A DNA stretch of 64,000 bases from Gallionella sp. (lineage in GTDB: Bacteria > Pseudomonadota > Gammaproteobacteria > Burkholderiales > Gallionellaceae): NCBI GenBank assembly GCA_023259035.1, contig JAHFRA010000013.1, positions 1 to 64,000 on the forward strand, read 5' to 3'. Under the pieces are notes generated by a model, which had not been told where the DNA came from, did not search any database, and saw only the letters and a list, made by a program, of their open reading frames with translations. Positions 9,052-16,601 of this stretch are shown one piece after another (position 1 is the first letter of the stretch; the number at the start of each line of letters is the position of its first letter). Made by a program: the position numbers and the translations under genes.

Positions 9052-9297
9052 GTGGAACCAGAAGTTGCGTTTGGAATAGTGCTACGAGAATTGCGCAAGC
9101 GATGTGAGCTTTCGCAGGAAGCACTCGCGCATGAATCCGGCTTGGAGCGCAACTACATTTCCCTGCTGGAGCTTGGCCGCAACAGCGCGAGCATCAAAAC
9201 CCTCTTCAAGCTGACACCGGTTCTAGGCGTGTCGGTTTCGGAATTTATGAAGCAAGTAGAAATCATTCTGACCAGCGCCAAAAAATCCGCGCGCTGA
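9052..9297 (+). CDS. XRE-family helix-turn-helix regulator
   Basis: A small DNA-binding protein (about 81 residues from the GTG at 9052, 89 from an upstream TTG at 9028). The HTH_3 domain is plain: VLRELRKRCELSQEALAHES is helix 1-2 and GLERNYISLLELGRN the recognition helix. I prefer 9052 because GGGGAGAGG lies just upstream. It is divergent from the zinc-ribbon gene at 8486-8917 and could regulate that small operon. The stop is followed immediately by a decayed REP pair. Solitary XRE proteins of this kind are common in genomic islets. Confidence 0.85.
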   Translation: MEPEVAFGIVLRELRKRCELSQEALAHESGLERNYISLLELGRNSASIKTLFKLTPVLGVSVSEFMKQVEIILTSAKKSAR

Positions 9298-9299
9298 AA

Positions 9300-9359
9300 C
9301 CTCGTAGCGGGGTGTCAACTCAAATCATCCCGGATTCCGCTGCACTTCATCCGGGCTAC
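9300..9359. repeat. Decayed REP pair
   Basis: It starts CCTCGTAG like the other two pairs, but the left stem is degraded. The right unit, on the minus strand (GTAGCCCGGATGAAGTGCAG), is intact. It shares the extra 3' sequence ACGTCAACTT with the pair at 7363-7493. Together they bound the islet at 7490-9297. Confidence 0.75.
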
Positions 9360-9461
9360 GTCAACTTTGCTCCATGTGAGTTGCTGGTTGTTTGCTTTCA
9401 ATTTAGTCGGCATAAGTTAGAATCGGCCGCCTTAACTAGGACTCAACCAACGCCCCTTAAA

Positions 9462-10208
9462 ATGACCACACCCATCGACATCCGCGAAGAAGCTGGAGTT
9501 CGCACGCTGCACTTCGGTTCCGAATGGATTCAGGGCGCGATGCGCATCGCGCGGCCATGGAACCTGGAGCTGGAATACACCCGCGAGATGATGGCGGCGC
9601 TGCTGTTGTGCGACACCCCGCGAAGGGTGCTGCTGATCGGCCTCGGCGCAGCTTCGCTGACCAAGTTTCTGTACCGCCACTATCCGCTCGCGCATCTCAC
9701 CGTGGTGGAGATCGAGCCTGCCGTGGTCGCCGCAGCACGGCAATTCTTCAAGCTGCCGGAAGACCCGAAGCGCCTGCATCTGGCGATCGGTGACGGCGCG
9801 GAATATGTGCTGAACAGCAGCAAGAAGTTCGATCTGATTCTGGTAGATGGCTTCGATGAAAAGGCGCGCGCAGGAGCGCTGGAAACGCTGCCGTTTTATC
9901 AGGCATGCCGCTCGCGCCTGAGCAATAGCGGGATCATGGCGGGGAACCTGCTGACGCGCAGCCGCAGCTTCAAGAGGACTTCCGCCCACATCGTGGAAGC
10001 GTTCGAGAATCGCGCGCTGCTCTTCCCTTCATGCGAAAGCGGCAATGCCATCGCCCTCGCGGCGGCTGGCAATCCAATTGAATTATCTTTCGACGACCTG
10101 AAGGAAATCGCACTGGCATTGAAGGAGCAAACCGGATTGAACTTGTTGCCGACGCTGACGCGACTCGCGCAAGCCCAAACCTGCCTGAATGACCGGCTGG
10201 TTTTGTAG
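9462..10208 (+). CDS. Spermidine-synthase-like methyltransferase-fold protein
   Basis: A 248-residue Rossmann-fold protein of the spermidine synthase / class I SAM-methyltransferase group. The nucleotide-binding loop is RRVLLIGLGAASLTKFL (about residues 53-69), followed by the acidic strand end VVEIEPAVV (about 80-88), IGDGAEYV (about 106-113) and DLILVDGF (about 122-129), all where polyamine synthases have them. The frame is open further upstream but runs through the REP element, so the ATG at 9462 (MTTPIDIREE) is the better start. It is shorter than classical SpeE, and polyamine substrate residues cannot be assigned with confidence. Many such proteins are annotated 'spermidine synthase' without proof. 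Confidence 0.82.
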   Translation: MTTPIDIREEAGVRTLHFGSEWIQGAMRIARPWNLELEYTREMMAALLLCDTPRRVLLIGLGAASLTKFLYRHYPLAHLTVVEIEPAVVAAARQFFKLPEDPKRLHLAIGDGAEYVLNSSKKFDLILVDGFDEKARAGALETLPFYQACRSRLSNSGIMAGNLLTRSRSFKRTSAHIVEAFENRALLFPSCESGNAIALAAAGNPIELSFDDLKEIALALKEQTGLNLLPTLTRLAQAQTCLNDRLVL

Positions 10209-10227
10209 ACAAACATCACGATCGGAT

Positions 10228-10335
10228 TTTGCTTTGCGATGCGTTTCCTTGGCCAGCAATAATGCGCGCGCCGTGTGGGCGCTGCTGACCAAAGAGAGCA
10301 AGTTTCAATTGGATTACGCTGCGGTACAATCCACC
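10228..10335 (+). pseudogene. Remnant of an IS110-family transposase (C-terminal end)
   Basis: One frame reads VSLASNNARAVWALLTKESK. This closely resembles the conserved C-terminal end of IS110/IS1111 transposases (pattern 'ALANKxARxxWALLT'). Nothing of the DEDD catalytic part is present upstream, where the polyamine-synthase-like gene ends at 10208. The piece is therefore a scar of an insertion sequence. The rest of the 10209-10485 gap holds no gene that I can support. Confidence 0.55.
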
Positions 10336-10485
10336 GCAATCAAAGTCCGAATATACGGCTGCAATCTTCACCTGTTTTCTGTTCGAAGCCGAGTGAAAGC
10401 TATTGCGGTTCCGGGGGTATTCATATAAGACAAAGTGGTGTTATTCGTTTACTGTTGCGAATGTTGCCTTCAATTATGTAAAACA

Positions 10486-12453
10486 ATGGAAAGCTCACTC
10501 TCACTGGTTCTTATCCTGCTTGCTACCGCCGTCATGGTGGTGGTGCTGTGCCGTATTCTGCAATTGCCGGCGATGCTGGGCTATCTCTCCGTCGGTATCT
10601 TGATTGGCCCGCATGCGTTGGCGTGGATTCCGAACATAGTGGGAACACAGCATCTTGCCGAATTCGGCGTGGTGTTCCTGATGTTCAGCATCGGTCTGGA
10701 ATTCAGCCTGCCGCGCCTGATGGCAATGAAACGCACCGTGTTCGGCTTGGGTGGCGCGCAGGTGGCAGTGACCATACTGCTGGTCATGATGATCGCTGCA
10801 TTGTTCGGGTTGGACTGGAGAGCCGGATTGGCTTTGGGCGGCGTGTTGGCAATGTCTTCCACCGCGATTGTCAGCAAGATGCTGGTCGAGCGAGCCGAGT
10901 TGAACCTCCCTTACGGCCAGCAGATGATGGGCGTGCTGCTGTTCCAGGATCTCGCGGTCGTTCCGCTGCTGATCATCATCCCCGCGCTGGCATCGAACCC
11001 CGCCGACCTTTCCGCGACGCTGGCTTACGCGACACTCAAGGCAATAGCCGTGTTGCTGGTATTGCTGGTATTCGGGCAGCACGTCATGCGACCATGGTTT
11101 CACGTCGTGGCGCGGCAAAAATCATCGGAATTGTTTATGCTCAACGTGCTGCTCATCACGCTGGGGCTGGCTTATTTCACCGAGCTTGCCGGCTTGTCGC
11201 TGGCATTGGGCGCATTTGTGGCGGGCATGTTGATTTCCGAAACCGAATACCGCTATCAGGTGGATGAAGACATCAAGCCGTTCCGCGATGTGTTGCTCGG
11301 CCTGTTCTTCGTCACCATCGGCATGAAACTTGACCTGGGCGGTGTGGCGGGAGATTTCGGCTGGATAGTGCTAGCCTTGGCCGGGTTGATCCTGTTCAAG
11401 GCATTGGTTGTGGCGCTATTGGCGCGCGCCTTTGAAGGCGACTGGGGGGTGGCATTGCGCAGCGCGATCGGCTTGGCGCAGGCCGGTGAATTCGGCTTTG
11501 TGTTGCTGACGCTGGCGGACGGGGTACACCTGCTCAATGGCGAAGCCATGCAAATTACCTTGGCGGCAATGCTGCTTTCCATGCTGGCCGCACCCTTTTT
11601 GATACAGTATGGAGAAGCCATTGCGCGGCGCTTCTCCGCTGCCGAATGGACCAATCGCGCCATGCAGATGCACCAGATCGCCGTTCAGAGTATGGGCAGC
11701 AACAGCCATATCATCATCTGCGGATATGGACGCAGCGGTAGCACGCTGGCCCGCTTTTTGGAAAAAGAAAACCTCAGCTTCATTGCGCTGGATCTTGATT
11801 CGAGGCGGGTGCGCGAGGCTCTGGCGGCGAAGAAACGCGTAGTGTACGGCGACGCCGCCAAGCGCGAAGTGCTGATGGCCGCCGGGCTGATGCGCGCCAA
11901 GTCACTGGTGGTCAGCTACAAAGACAAGCATTCCGCGCTGGCGATCCTGCGCCACGTCAAGGAGTTGCGCCCGGATTTGCCGGTGGTGGTGCGCACCAAC
12001 GACGACACACACGTGGAAGCCTTGAAGGAAGCTGGTGCGGCGGAAGTGGTTGCCGAAGTGCTGGAAGGCAGCGTGATGCTCGCCTCGCAGGTGCTGCTGC
12101 TGTCCGGTGTGCCGCTCAACAAGGTCATTCGCCGCATCCAGGAAAATCGCGCGCGCCGTTATGCGGTGTTTAGCGGCTACTTTCGCACTGCCAGCGACGC
12201 CGGCGAAGCAACCGATCGTTTGCAATCGCGCTTTCTGAGCGTATTCCTCAAGGATGATTCGACAGCAGTGGGTAAAAGGCTGCGCGAAATCGGGCTGGCC
12301 GCATTGAATGTCGAAGTGAATGCGCTGCGCCGCCGTGGTGTGCGCGGCGCGCAACCGAGCGAAGAAATGCTGTTGCAAGCCGGCGATGTGCTGGTGTTGC
12401 TCGGGTTGCCGGAAGCATTGCAGCAAGCCGAGGCGAAGCTACACAAGGGGTAA
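10486..12453 (+). CDS. Kef-type monovalent cation:proton antiporter with TrkA domains
   Basis: A CPA2-family inner-membrane antiporter of about 655 residues. The first about 390 residues hold some 12 membrane helices with family signatures such as GYLSVGILIGPHAL, LMFSIGLEFSLPRL and LALGGVLAMSSTAIVSKML. A cytoplasmic RCK/TrkA-N domain follows (HIIICGYGRSGSTLARFL with the GxGxxG NAD-binding loop, about residue 410) and then a TrkA-C domain (about 570-650). Such KefB/KefC-like proteins exchange K+ (or Na+) for H+ under nucleotide or glutathione control. The frame is open further upstream, but the ATG at 10486 (MESSLSLVLI) begins directly at the first membrane helix. A terminator follows the stop. 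Confidence 0.92.
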   Translation: MESSLSLVLILLATAVMVVVLCRILQLPAMLGYLSVGILIGPHALAWIPNIVGTQHLAEFGVVFLMFSIGLEFSLPRLMAMKRTVFGLGGAQVAVTILLVMMIAALFGLDWRAGLALGGVLAMSSTAIVSKMLVERAELNLPYGQQMMGVLLFQDLAVVPLLIIIPALASNPADLSATLAYATLKAIAVLLVLLVFGQHVMRPWFHVVARQKSSELFMLNVLLITLGLAYFTELAGLSLALGAFVAGMLISETEYRYQVDEDIKPFRDVLLGLFFVTIGMKLDLGGVAGDFGWIVLALAGLILFKALVVALLARAFEGDWGVALRSAIGLAQAGEFGFVLLTLADGVHLLNGEAMQITLAAMLLSMLAAPFLIQYGEAIARRFSAAEWTNRAMQMHQIAVQSMGSNSHIIICGYGRSGSTLARFLEKENLSFIALDLDSRRVREALAAKKRVVYGDAAKREVLMAAGLMRAKSLVVSYKDKHSALAILRHVKELRPDLPVVVRTNDDTHVEALKEAGAAEVVAEVLEGSVMLASQVLLLSGVPLNKVIRRIQENRARRYAVFSGYFRTASDAGEATDRLQSRFLSVFLKDDSTAVGKRLREIGLAALNVEVNALRRRGVRGAQPSEEMLLQAGDVLVLLGLPEALQQAEAKLHKG

Positions 12454-12458
12454 TGAAA

Positions 12459-12478
12459 AAGCCCGCCGAAGCGGGCTT
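12459..12478. terminator. Bidirectional intrinsic terminator
   Basis: An AAGCCCGC / GCGGGCTT stem of 8 bp with a 4-base loop, six bases after the antiporter stop, with GGTTTTG on one side and TTTTTC (minus strand) on the other. It lies between the convergent antiporter (plus) and pilin (minus) genes and can serve both. Confidence 0.85.
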
Positions 12479-12502
12479 GGTTTTGTGTGCGCTGTAACCG
12501 TG

Positions 12503-13147
12503 TTAGAAGCCCATGCAAACGAGGTAGGTGGTGTCATCAACGATTGCTGTTGTTGCCACAGACGTGCCGCCACTAGCTGTACCCTGCGCGGTTACCTGCA
12601 GCGAACCGGTAGCAGTGTTGCCGTCGTCAAGTGTGACATCCAGTTGCTTTGCGAATTTTCCTGCAATGCTATCGGAGCAAACCACATACGAACCCCTCAG
12701 GCCTGGGGCAGGCAATGTAATCGGGGAGTCAGCGGCGCTGGAATTGGTTACCCCGATTTTCCCACCCACTGCATTCGAGGGTATGTAGTCTGCGGCAGCG
12801 GTGTCTGTGGGTCCCGGCGCCAAGTTTGCTAATCGGACGTGTTGCCAGAAGTTGAAAGTTTCTCCGGAAGTAGCTTTCCATGTGCCATTGATGAGACCAC
12901 TGTTATCGCCATTAGTGGTGGCACCTACATGGCTGACTGCTCCAGCGTCATCCCCCGGCAACGCCTTGAACTTATCCTGATAGCCGTAGATGTACACCGG
13001 GATATTCTTGAAGTCACTTGCGAGATTCTTGACCTTCGCGCTATTGATGAGTTCCTGGCCCTTCAGAACGCCGCCGAGCAGCAGGCCGATAATCACCAGT
13101 ACGATGGCGATTTCGATTAAGGTAAAGCCGGATTGAGTGCGTTTCAT
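12503..13147 (-). CDS. Type IV pilin-like protein (prepilin-type N-terminal methylation domain)
   Basis: A 214-residue class III-leader pilin or pseudopilin. MKRTQSGFTLIEIAIVLVII carries the prepilin peptidase site (cleavage after Gly7, methylated Phe at +1, Glu at +5), followed by the hydrophobic assembly helix. The globular part is Gly/Thr/Ala-rich, with two Cys near the C-terminus (YVVCSDS and LVCMGF) that could form the D-region disulphide of major pilins. The start is the ATG at 13147, preceded by GGAGGG; the frame extends further upstream but that part lacks a leader. A good sigma-54 promoter lies about 50 bases upstream. It may be a major pilin or a minor or adhesion pilin. Confidence 0.9.
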   Translation of the reverse strand: MKRTQSGFTLIEIAIVLVIIGLLLGGVLKGQELINSAKVKNLASDFKNIPVYIYGYQDKFKALPGDDAGAVSHVGATTNGDNSGLINGTWKATSGETFNFWQHVRLANLAPGPTDTAAADYIPSNAVGGKIGVTNSSAADSPITLPAPGLRGSYVVCSDSIAGKFAKQLDVTLDDGNTATGSLQVTAQGTASGGTSVATTAIVDDTTYLVCMGF

Positions 13148-13194
13148 TGTGATACCCTCCTGAAAATTATTCCGAATGCTACGCAAGCTATTAA

Positions 13195-13210
13195 AGCAAT
13201 TGTCGTGCCA
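13195..13210 (-). promoter_or_regulatory. Sigma-54 (RpoN) -24/-12 promoter of the pilin gene
   Basis: The minus strand reads TGGCAC, five bases, TTGCT, a full match to the RpoN consensus TGGCAC-N5-TTGCW. It sits 48-63 bases upstream of the pilin ATG with a strong ribosome site between. RpoN/PilR control of pilin genes is established in other Proteobacteria. Confidence 0.85.
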
Positions 13211-13396
13211 ATGCTGCCAAGCGCGGCTTAAAAAACAACCGTTATGCCGGGCTGTATCAGACATCCATCCCTTTGTTTATAGGGCTTCCGGCATGATGGC
13301 GACCAAACATACGGGTGGCGGATTTTCAAGGGTGGCGGCGCGGTTGCGCGCAACTTCAGGGTAGGTTTGACAAGATGCTGACGGGACAATGACGAG

Positions 13397-15079
13397 ATGC
13401 TGACACTGGACATGGGAAACCGCCAGCGTGCCGGACGCTGGCTATTGATAGTGATGCTGAGCTTGCTGCACGCCGCGCTGCTGATCGACATGCGCAGCAT
13501 GTGGGTTTATCCGCTGTTGCTTGCGCACCTCGGCGTGTTCTTGCTTTGGCAACCGTTATGGCGGGGTGAAAGCGAAGTGGGGCGCGGCCCGCTGGTGATC
13601 ATCATGCTGTCGTCCGCGACGGCGATGTTCTGGCTGAACTGGTGGGTCATCGCCTTTTGGTTAACCGGGTTATTCGGTCTGGTCGGTGCGCGCGCGTTCG
13701 CATTCCGCACTCGTTGGGCGCGTCTGCTTAACCTTGTCGTCATCGTTTATCTGCTCGCGGTGTTGCTGCTCTGGATAGTGCCGCATCTGTTCGATGTCCA
13801 ACCCACCATTGATGCCGGACAGGCGCTGATGCGCTATGTCTTGCCAATGTTGTTGCTGCTGATATTGGCGATGCCAGGACACAACGAGGCTGTCGAAGGC
13901 GCTCAGACCATTGACTTTATTTATGCTCTGATGTTGTTCATGCTGCTGACTCTGGTGGTACTCGGCAGCCTTGCCTTTATGACTTTGGCGCGGTTGGATT
14001 ATCTCGGAGCCATGATGCGCACCCTGTTTCTGATCGGACTGGTGTTAATCATATTCGGTGGCCTATGGAATCCGCGCTTCGGCTTCAACGGCCTGCAAGT
14101 GTTGTTTTCGCGCTACCTGCTGAATGTCGGCACCCCATTTGAAAGCTGGCTGACCCAATTGGCCGATACTGCCCAGCGTGAGCCGGATGCGGCCAGCTAT
14201 TTAGCCCACACCACTGCACTACTTGGCAGTTTGCCCTGGCTATCAGGTCTTTCCTGGCAATCTTCCACGGAGGCCGGGCAACTTGGCCGATACAGCGAAC
14301 ATGAGGTGCTTGTGCAGGAGAACGAGTTGCGCCTGACGCTGTATGCCAAACAAGAACTCAGCCCTGCCGTGCGGCTGCATATTCATCTGCTCGCGCAATT
14401 GATCGGCTATTTCTATCAGGCCAAGCAGCGCGAGCAAACCTTGCGCGACATTACCCGCATGCAAGCCGTGTATGAAACCGGATCACGGCTGACTCATGAC
14501 CTGAAGAATATGCTGCAATCGTTGCTTTCGCTTACTACGCTCGCGCAAAGCCACGAACAACGGGTTCAACAACTGCTGCAACAACAACTTCCGATCCTTA
14601 GCCAGCGCATCGAGCTGATCCTGAATAAACTCCAACAACCGCAGGTGGAAAGCGAAGCTGCGTTATTGTCTTTGCGTGTGTGGTGGAATGCGTTGCAGCT
14701 GCGCAACCAGCATCATGAAATCAACTGGCACGCGCCGGACATGCATGCTCTTGGCGCGCTGGACAAGGAAATTCCCGGTGCCATGTTTGACTGCGTGGCG
14801 GATAATTTGATCGACAACATCCTGAGAAAACGCCAAACACAGCCTGGCATCAGCCTTTCCGTTGAACTGAGCATCGAGCCGTTGCGCCTTATCATCTGCG
14901 ATAGCGGCAGCCTCATACCGAAAAACGTCGCCGCGAACCTGCTGCACAGGATTATCGTTTCTGAAAATGGCTTGGGGATAGGGTTGTATCAATCCGCGCG
15001 CTGGGCGGAGCAGCTGGGTTACCACCTGACATTGAGCAACAACCGGCAGGGCAAGGTATGTTTCGAGTTGCGCAAGTGA
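13397..15079 (+). CDS. Membrane-bound sensor histidine kinase (orphan)
   Basis: A 560-residue protein. The N-terminal about 240 residues hold seven or eight predicted membrane helices, with no recognisable periplasmic sensor. A GAF-like or linker region follows, then the dimerisation helix RLTHDLKNMLQSLLSL (about residues 364-379, His acceptor in HDLKN). The ATP-binding domain has VADNLIDNILRKRQ (N box), IICDSGSLI (G1) and SENGLGIGLYQSARWAEQLG (G2). The HDLKN form of the H box recalls PrsK-type kinases. No response regulator gene is adjacent. It is divergent from the sigma-54 pilin gene across about 250 bases, which makes a role in pilin control possible but unproven. Confidence 0.85.
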   Translation: MLTLDMGNRQRAGRWLLIVMLSLLHAALLIDMRSMWVYPLLLAHLGVFLLWQPLWRGESEVGRGPLVIIMLSSATAMFWLNWWVIAFWLTGLFGLVGARAFAFRTRWARLLNLVVIVYLLAVLLLWIVPHLFDVQPTIDAGQALMRYVLPMLLLLILAMPGHNEAVEGAQTIDFIYALMLFMLLTLVVLGSLAFMTLARLDYLGAMMRTLFLIGLVLIIFGGLWNPRFGFNGLQVLFSRYLLNVGTPFESWLTQLADTAQREPDAASYLAHTTALLGSLPWLSGLSWQSSTEAGQLGRYSEHEVLVQENELRLTLYAKQELSPAVRLHIHLLAQLIGYFYQAKQREQTLRDITRMQAVYETGSRLTHDLKNMLQSLLSLTTLAQSHEQRVQQLLQQQLPILSQRIELILNKLQQPQVESEAALLSLRVWWNALQLRNQHHEINWHAPDMHALGALDKEIPGAMFDCVADNLIDNILRKRQTQPGISLSVELSIEPLRLIICDSGSLIPKNVAANLLHRIIVSENGLGIGLYQSARWAEQLGYHLTLSNNRQGKVCFELRK

Positions 15080-15216
15080 TGCCGACGGGGTGTCTGTTGA
15101 GAGCCGCATAAATGAACCCGTGTATATTGCTCCCCGATATTTCACCATTGATTGGGAAATGGAAAAATCCGACGCGGATGAGCCGCGCGATGCAAAAGAT
15201 TCTGAAAGGTTAGGCA

Positions 15217-16035
15217 ATGCTGGAAATGTTTTCTACCTCCCAGTTCTGGGTGGATGTATTCAAGATCATCGTGATCGATCTGCTGTTGAGTGGCGACAAC
15301 GCGGTGGTGATCGCGCTGGCGTGCCGCAACCTGCCGCCGGAACAGCGCAAAAAAGGCATTCTGTTTGGCGTGGGGGGCGCGATAGGCTTGCGCGTTGCGC
15401 TGACCTTCTTTGCGGTTAATCTGCTTGCGCTGCCCTATCTCAAGCTGGTCGGCGCGTTGTTGTTGTTGTGGATCGGCGTCAAGCTGATTTTGCCCGAAGA
15501 GGCGCATAGCTCGGACAACATCAAGGCCGATACGCGGTTGTTCGGGGCAATTAAAACCATCATCGTCGCCGACTTCGTGATGAGCCTGGATAACGTGCTG
15601 GGCGTGGCGGCTGCGGCCAAGGGCAACGTGTCGTTGCTGGTGTTCGGGCTGTTGATCAGCATCCCGCTGATTGCCTGGAGCAGCCAACTGGTGCTGAAGC
15701 TGATTGACCGTTTCCCGCTCATTATTTACGCGGGCGGCGCGCTGCTCGGTTATGTAGCGGGCGAAATGCTGGTCAGCGAGGCATTCCCTCCGACTGGGTT
15801 CAGGGCAGGATTTGCATCTCTGGCCGGAGCAAGCCACTATTTGCACTGGCTGATACCGGTATTTTGCGCCGTGCTGGTGCTGGTAACCGGCAGATGGCTG
15901 GCGATGCGCAAAGCAGTTTCTGTGGCAGCGGTTGATCTGGTGGACGAGAGTGTTTTGGCAGTGATGGGCGGCAAGCCGCCCAACTCGCACAAGCTGCCCG
16001 CTACACCAGACAACAAATCATTAAGGGGAAAATGA
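15217..16035 (+). CDS. TerC/YjbE-family integral membrane protein
   Basis: A 272-residue inner-membrane protein of the TerC superfamily, linked in other bacteria to Mn2+ export or metal and tellurite resistance. It has about seven membrane helices and two family motifs with membrane-embedded acids: IIVIDLLLSGDNAVVIALA (about residues 18-36) and IIVADFVMSLDNVLGVAA (about 113-130). The ribosome site GAAAGGTTAGGCA precedes the ATG. Its stop overlaps the next gene's start (ATGA at 16032-16035), so it is translationally coupled to a universal stress protein. I looked for a Mn2+-sensing yybP-ykoY riboswitch in the 137-base leader and do not see one. Confidence 0.88.
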   Translation: MLEMFSTSQFWVDVFKIIVIDLLLSGDNAVVIALACRNLPPEQRKKGILFGVGGAIGLRVALTFFAVNLLALPYLKLVGALLLLWIGVKLILPEEAHSSDNIKADTRLFGAIKTIIVADFVMSLDNVLGVAAAAKGNVSLLVFGLLISIPLIAWSSQLVLKLIDRFPLIIYAGGALLGYVAGEMLVSEAFPPTGFRAGFASLAGASHYLHWLIPVFCAVLVLVTGRWLAMRKAVSVAAVDLVDESVLAVMGGKPPNSHKLPATPDNKSLRGK

Positions 16036-16460
16036 TGAAGATACTGATTCCGGTAGATGGTTCTGCCAACGCACAGCGTGCAGTTGACCATGTGATCAAA
16101 AATATTGCCGCGTTGAAGGATGCGCCGCAATTGCTGCTGTTGAACGTGCAGTGGAATGTGGCGACCGGCAACGTCAAGCTGTTCATCAACCAGCAGACCA
16201 TCAACGATTATTATCGCGAGCAAGGCTTTGCGGCCCTGCAATCGGCGCGTGCCGCCCTTGATGCCGCAGCATTGCCCTACCAATACCACATCAGCATTGG
16301 TACGCCGGCGGAAGCGATTGTGCAATATGCCAATGAGCAAGGCGTGGACCAGATTGTGATGGGCCGGCAGGGCCAAGGCGGCTTGCAGGCATTGTTGCTG
16401 GGATCGGTGGTGAACAAGGTACTGCACTTGGCAGGCTGCCCGGTATTGCTGATCAAATAA
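16032..16460 (+). CDS. Universal stress protein (UspA family)
   Basis: A 142-residue single-domain Usp. MMKILIPVDGSANAQRAVDH is the typical N-terminal strand and phosphate-contact region. The C-terminal ATP-binding signature is IVMGRQGQGGLQALLLGSVV (about residues 109-128, pattern G-2x-G-9x-GS). This motif predicts the ATP-binding UspFG-like subclass. Its start overlaps the terC stop by four bases. It is a cytoplasmic stress protein; the specific role cannot be told from sequence. The 141-base gap to the kinase gene at 16602 contains no further gene. Confidence 0.9.
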   Translation: MMKILIPVDGSANAQRAVDHVIKNIAALKDAPQLLLLNVQWNVATGNVKLFINQQTINDYYREQGFAALQSARAALDAAALPYQYHISIGTPAEAIVQYANEQGVDQIVMGRQGQGGLQALLLGSVVNKVLHLAGCPVLLIK

Positions 16461-16601
16461 AGGAAGCCTCTAACAGGCCCCCCTAAAACTATCCATTTCC
16501 TTAAATCCGCTATAAAATCAAAAGCGTTGTGGTGCGTTATTGAGAAATACCTTAACATTCGCGATAGCAACCTGCTTGGCGATAGGTATCAAGGAGTGGC
16601 A

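Noticed and set aside
13148-13264. 39-codon upstream extension of the pilin frame
   Set aside because: It would bury the prepilin leader and run through the sigma-54 promoter. The ATG at 13147 has GGAGGG upstream and the normal leader.
15080-15216. Possible yybP-ykoY (Mn2+) riboswitch before the TerC gene
   Set aside because: TerC genes often carry it, but the conserved loop sequences are not visible in this leader.
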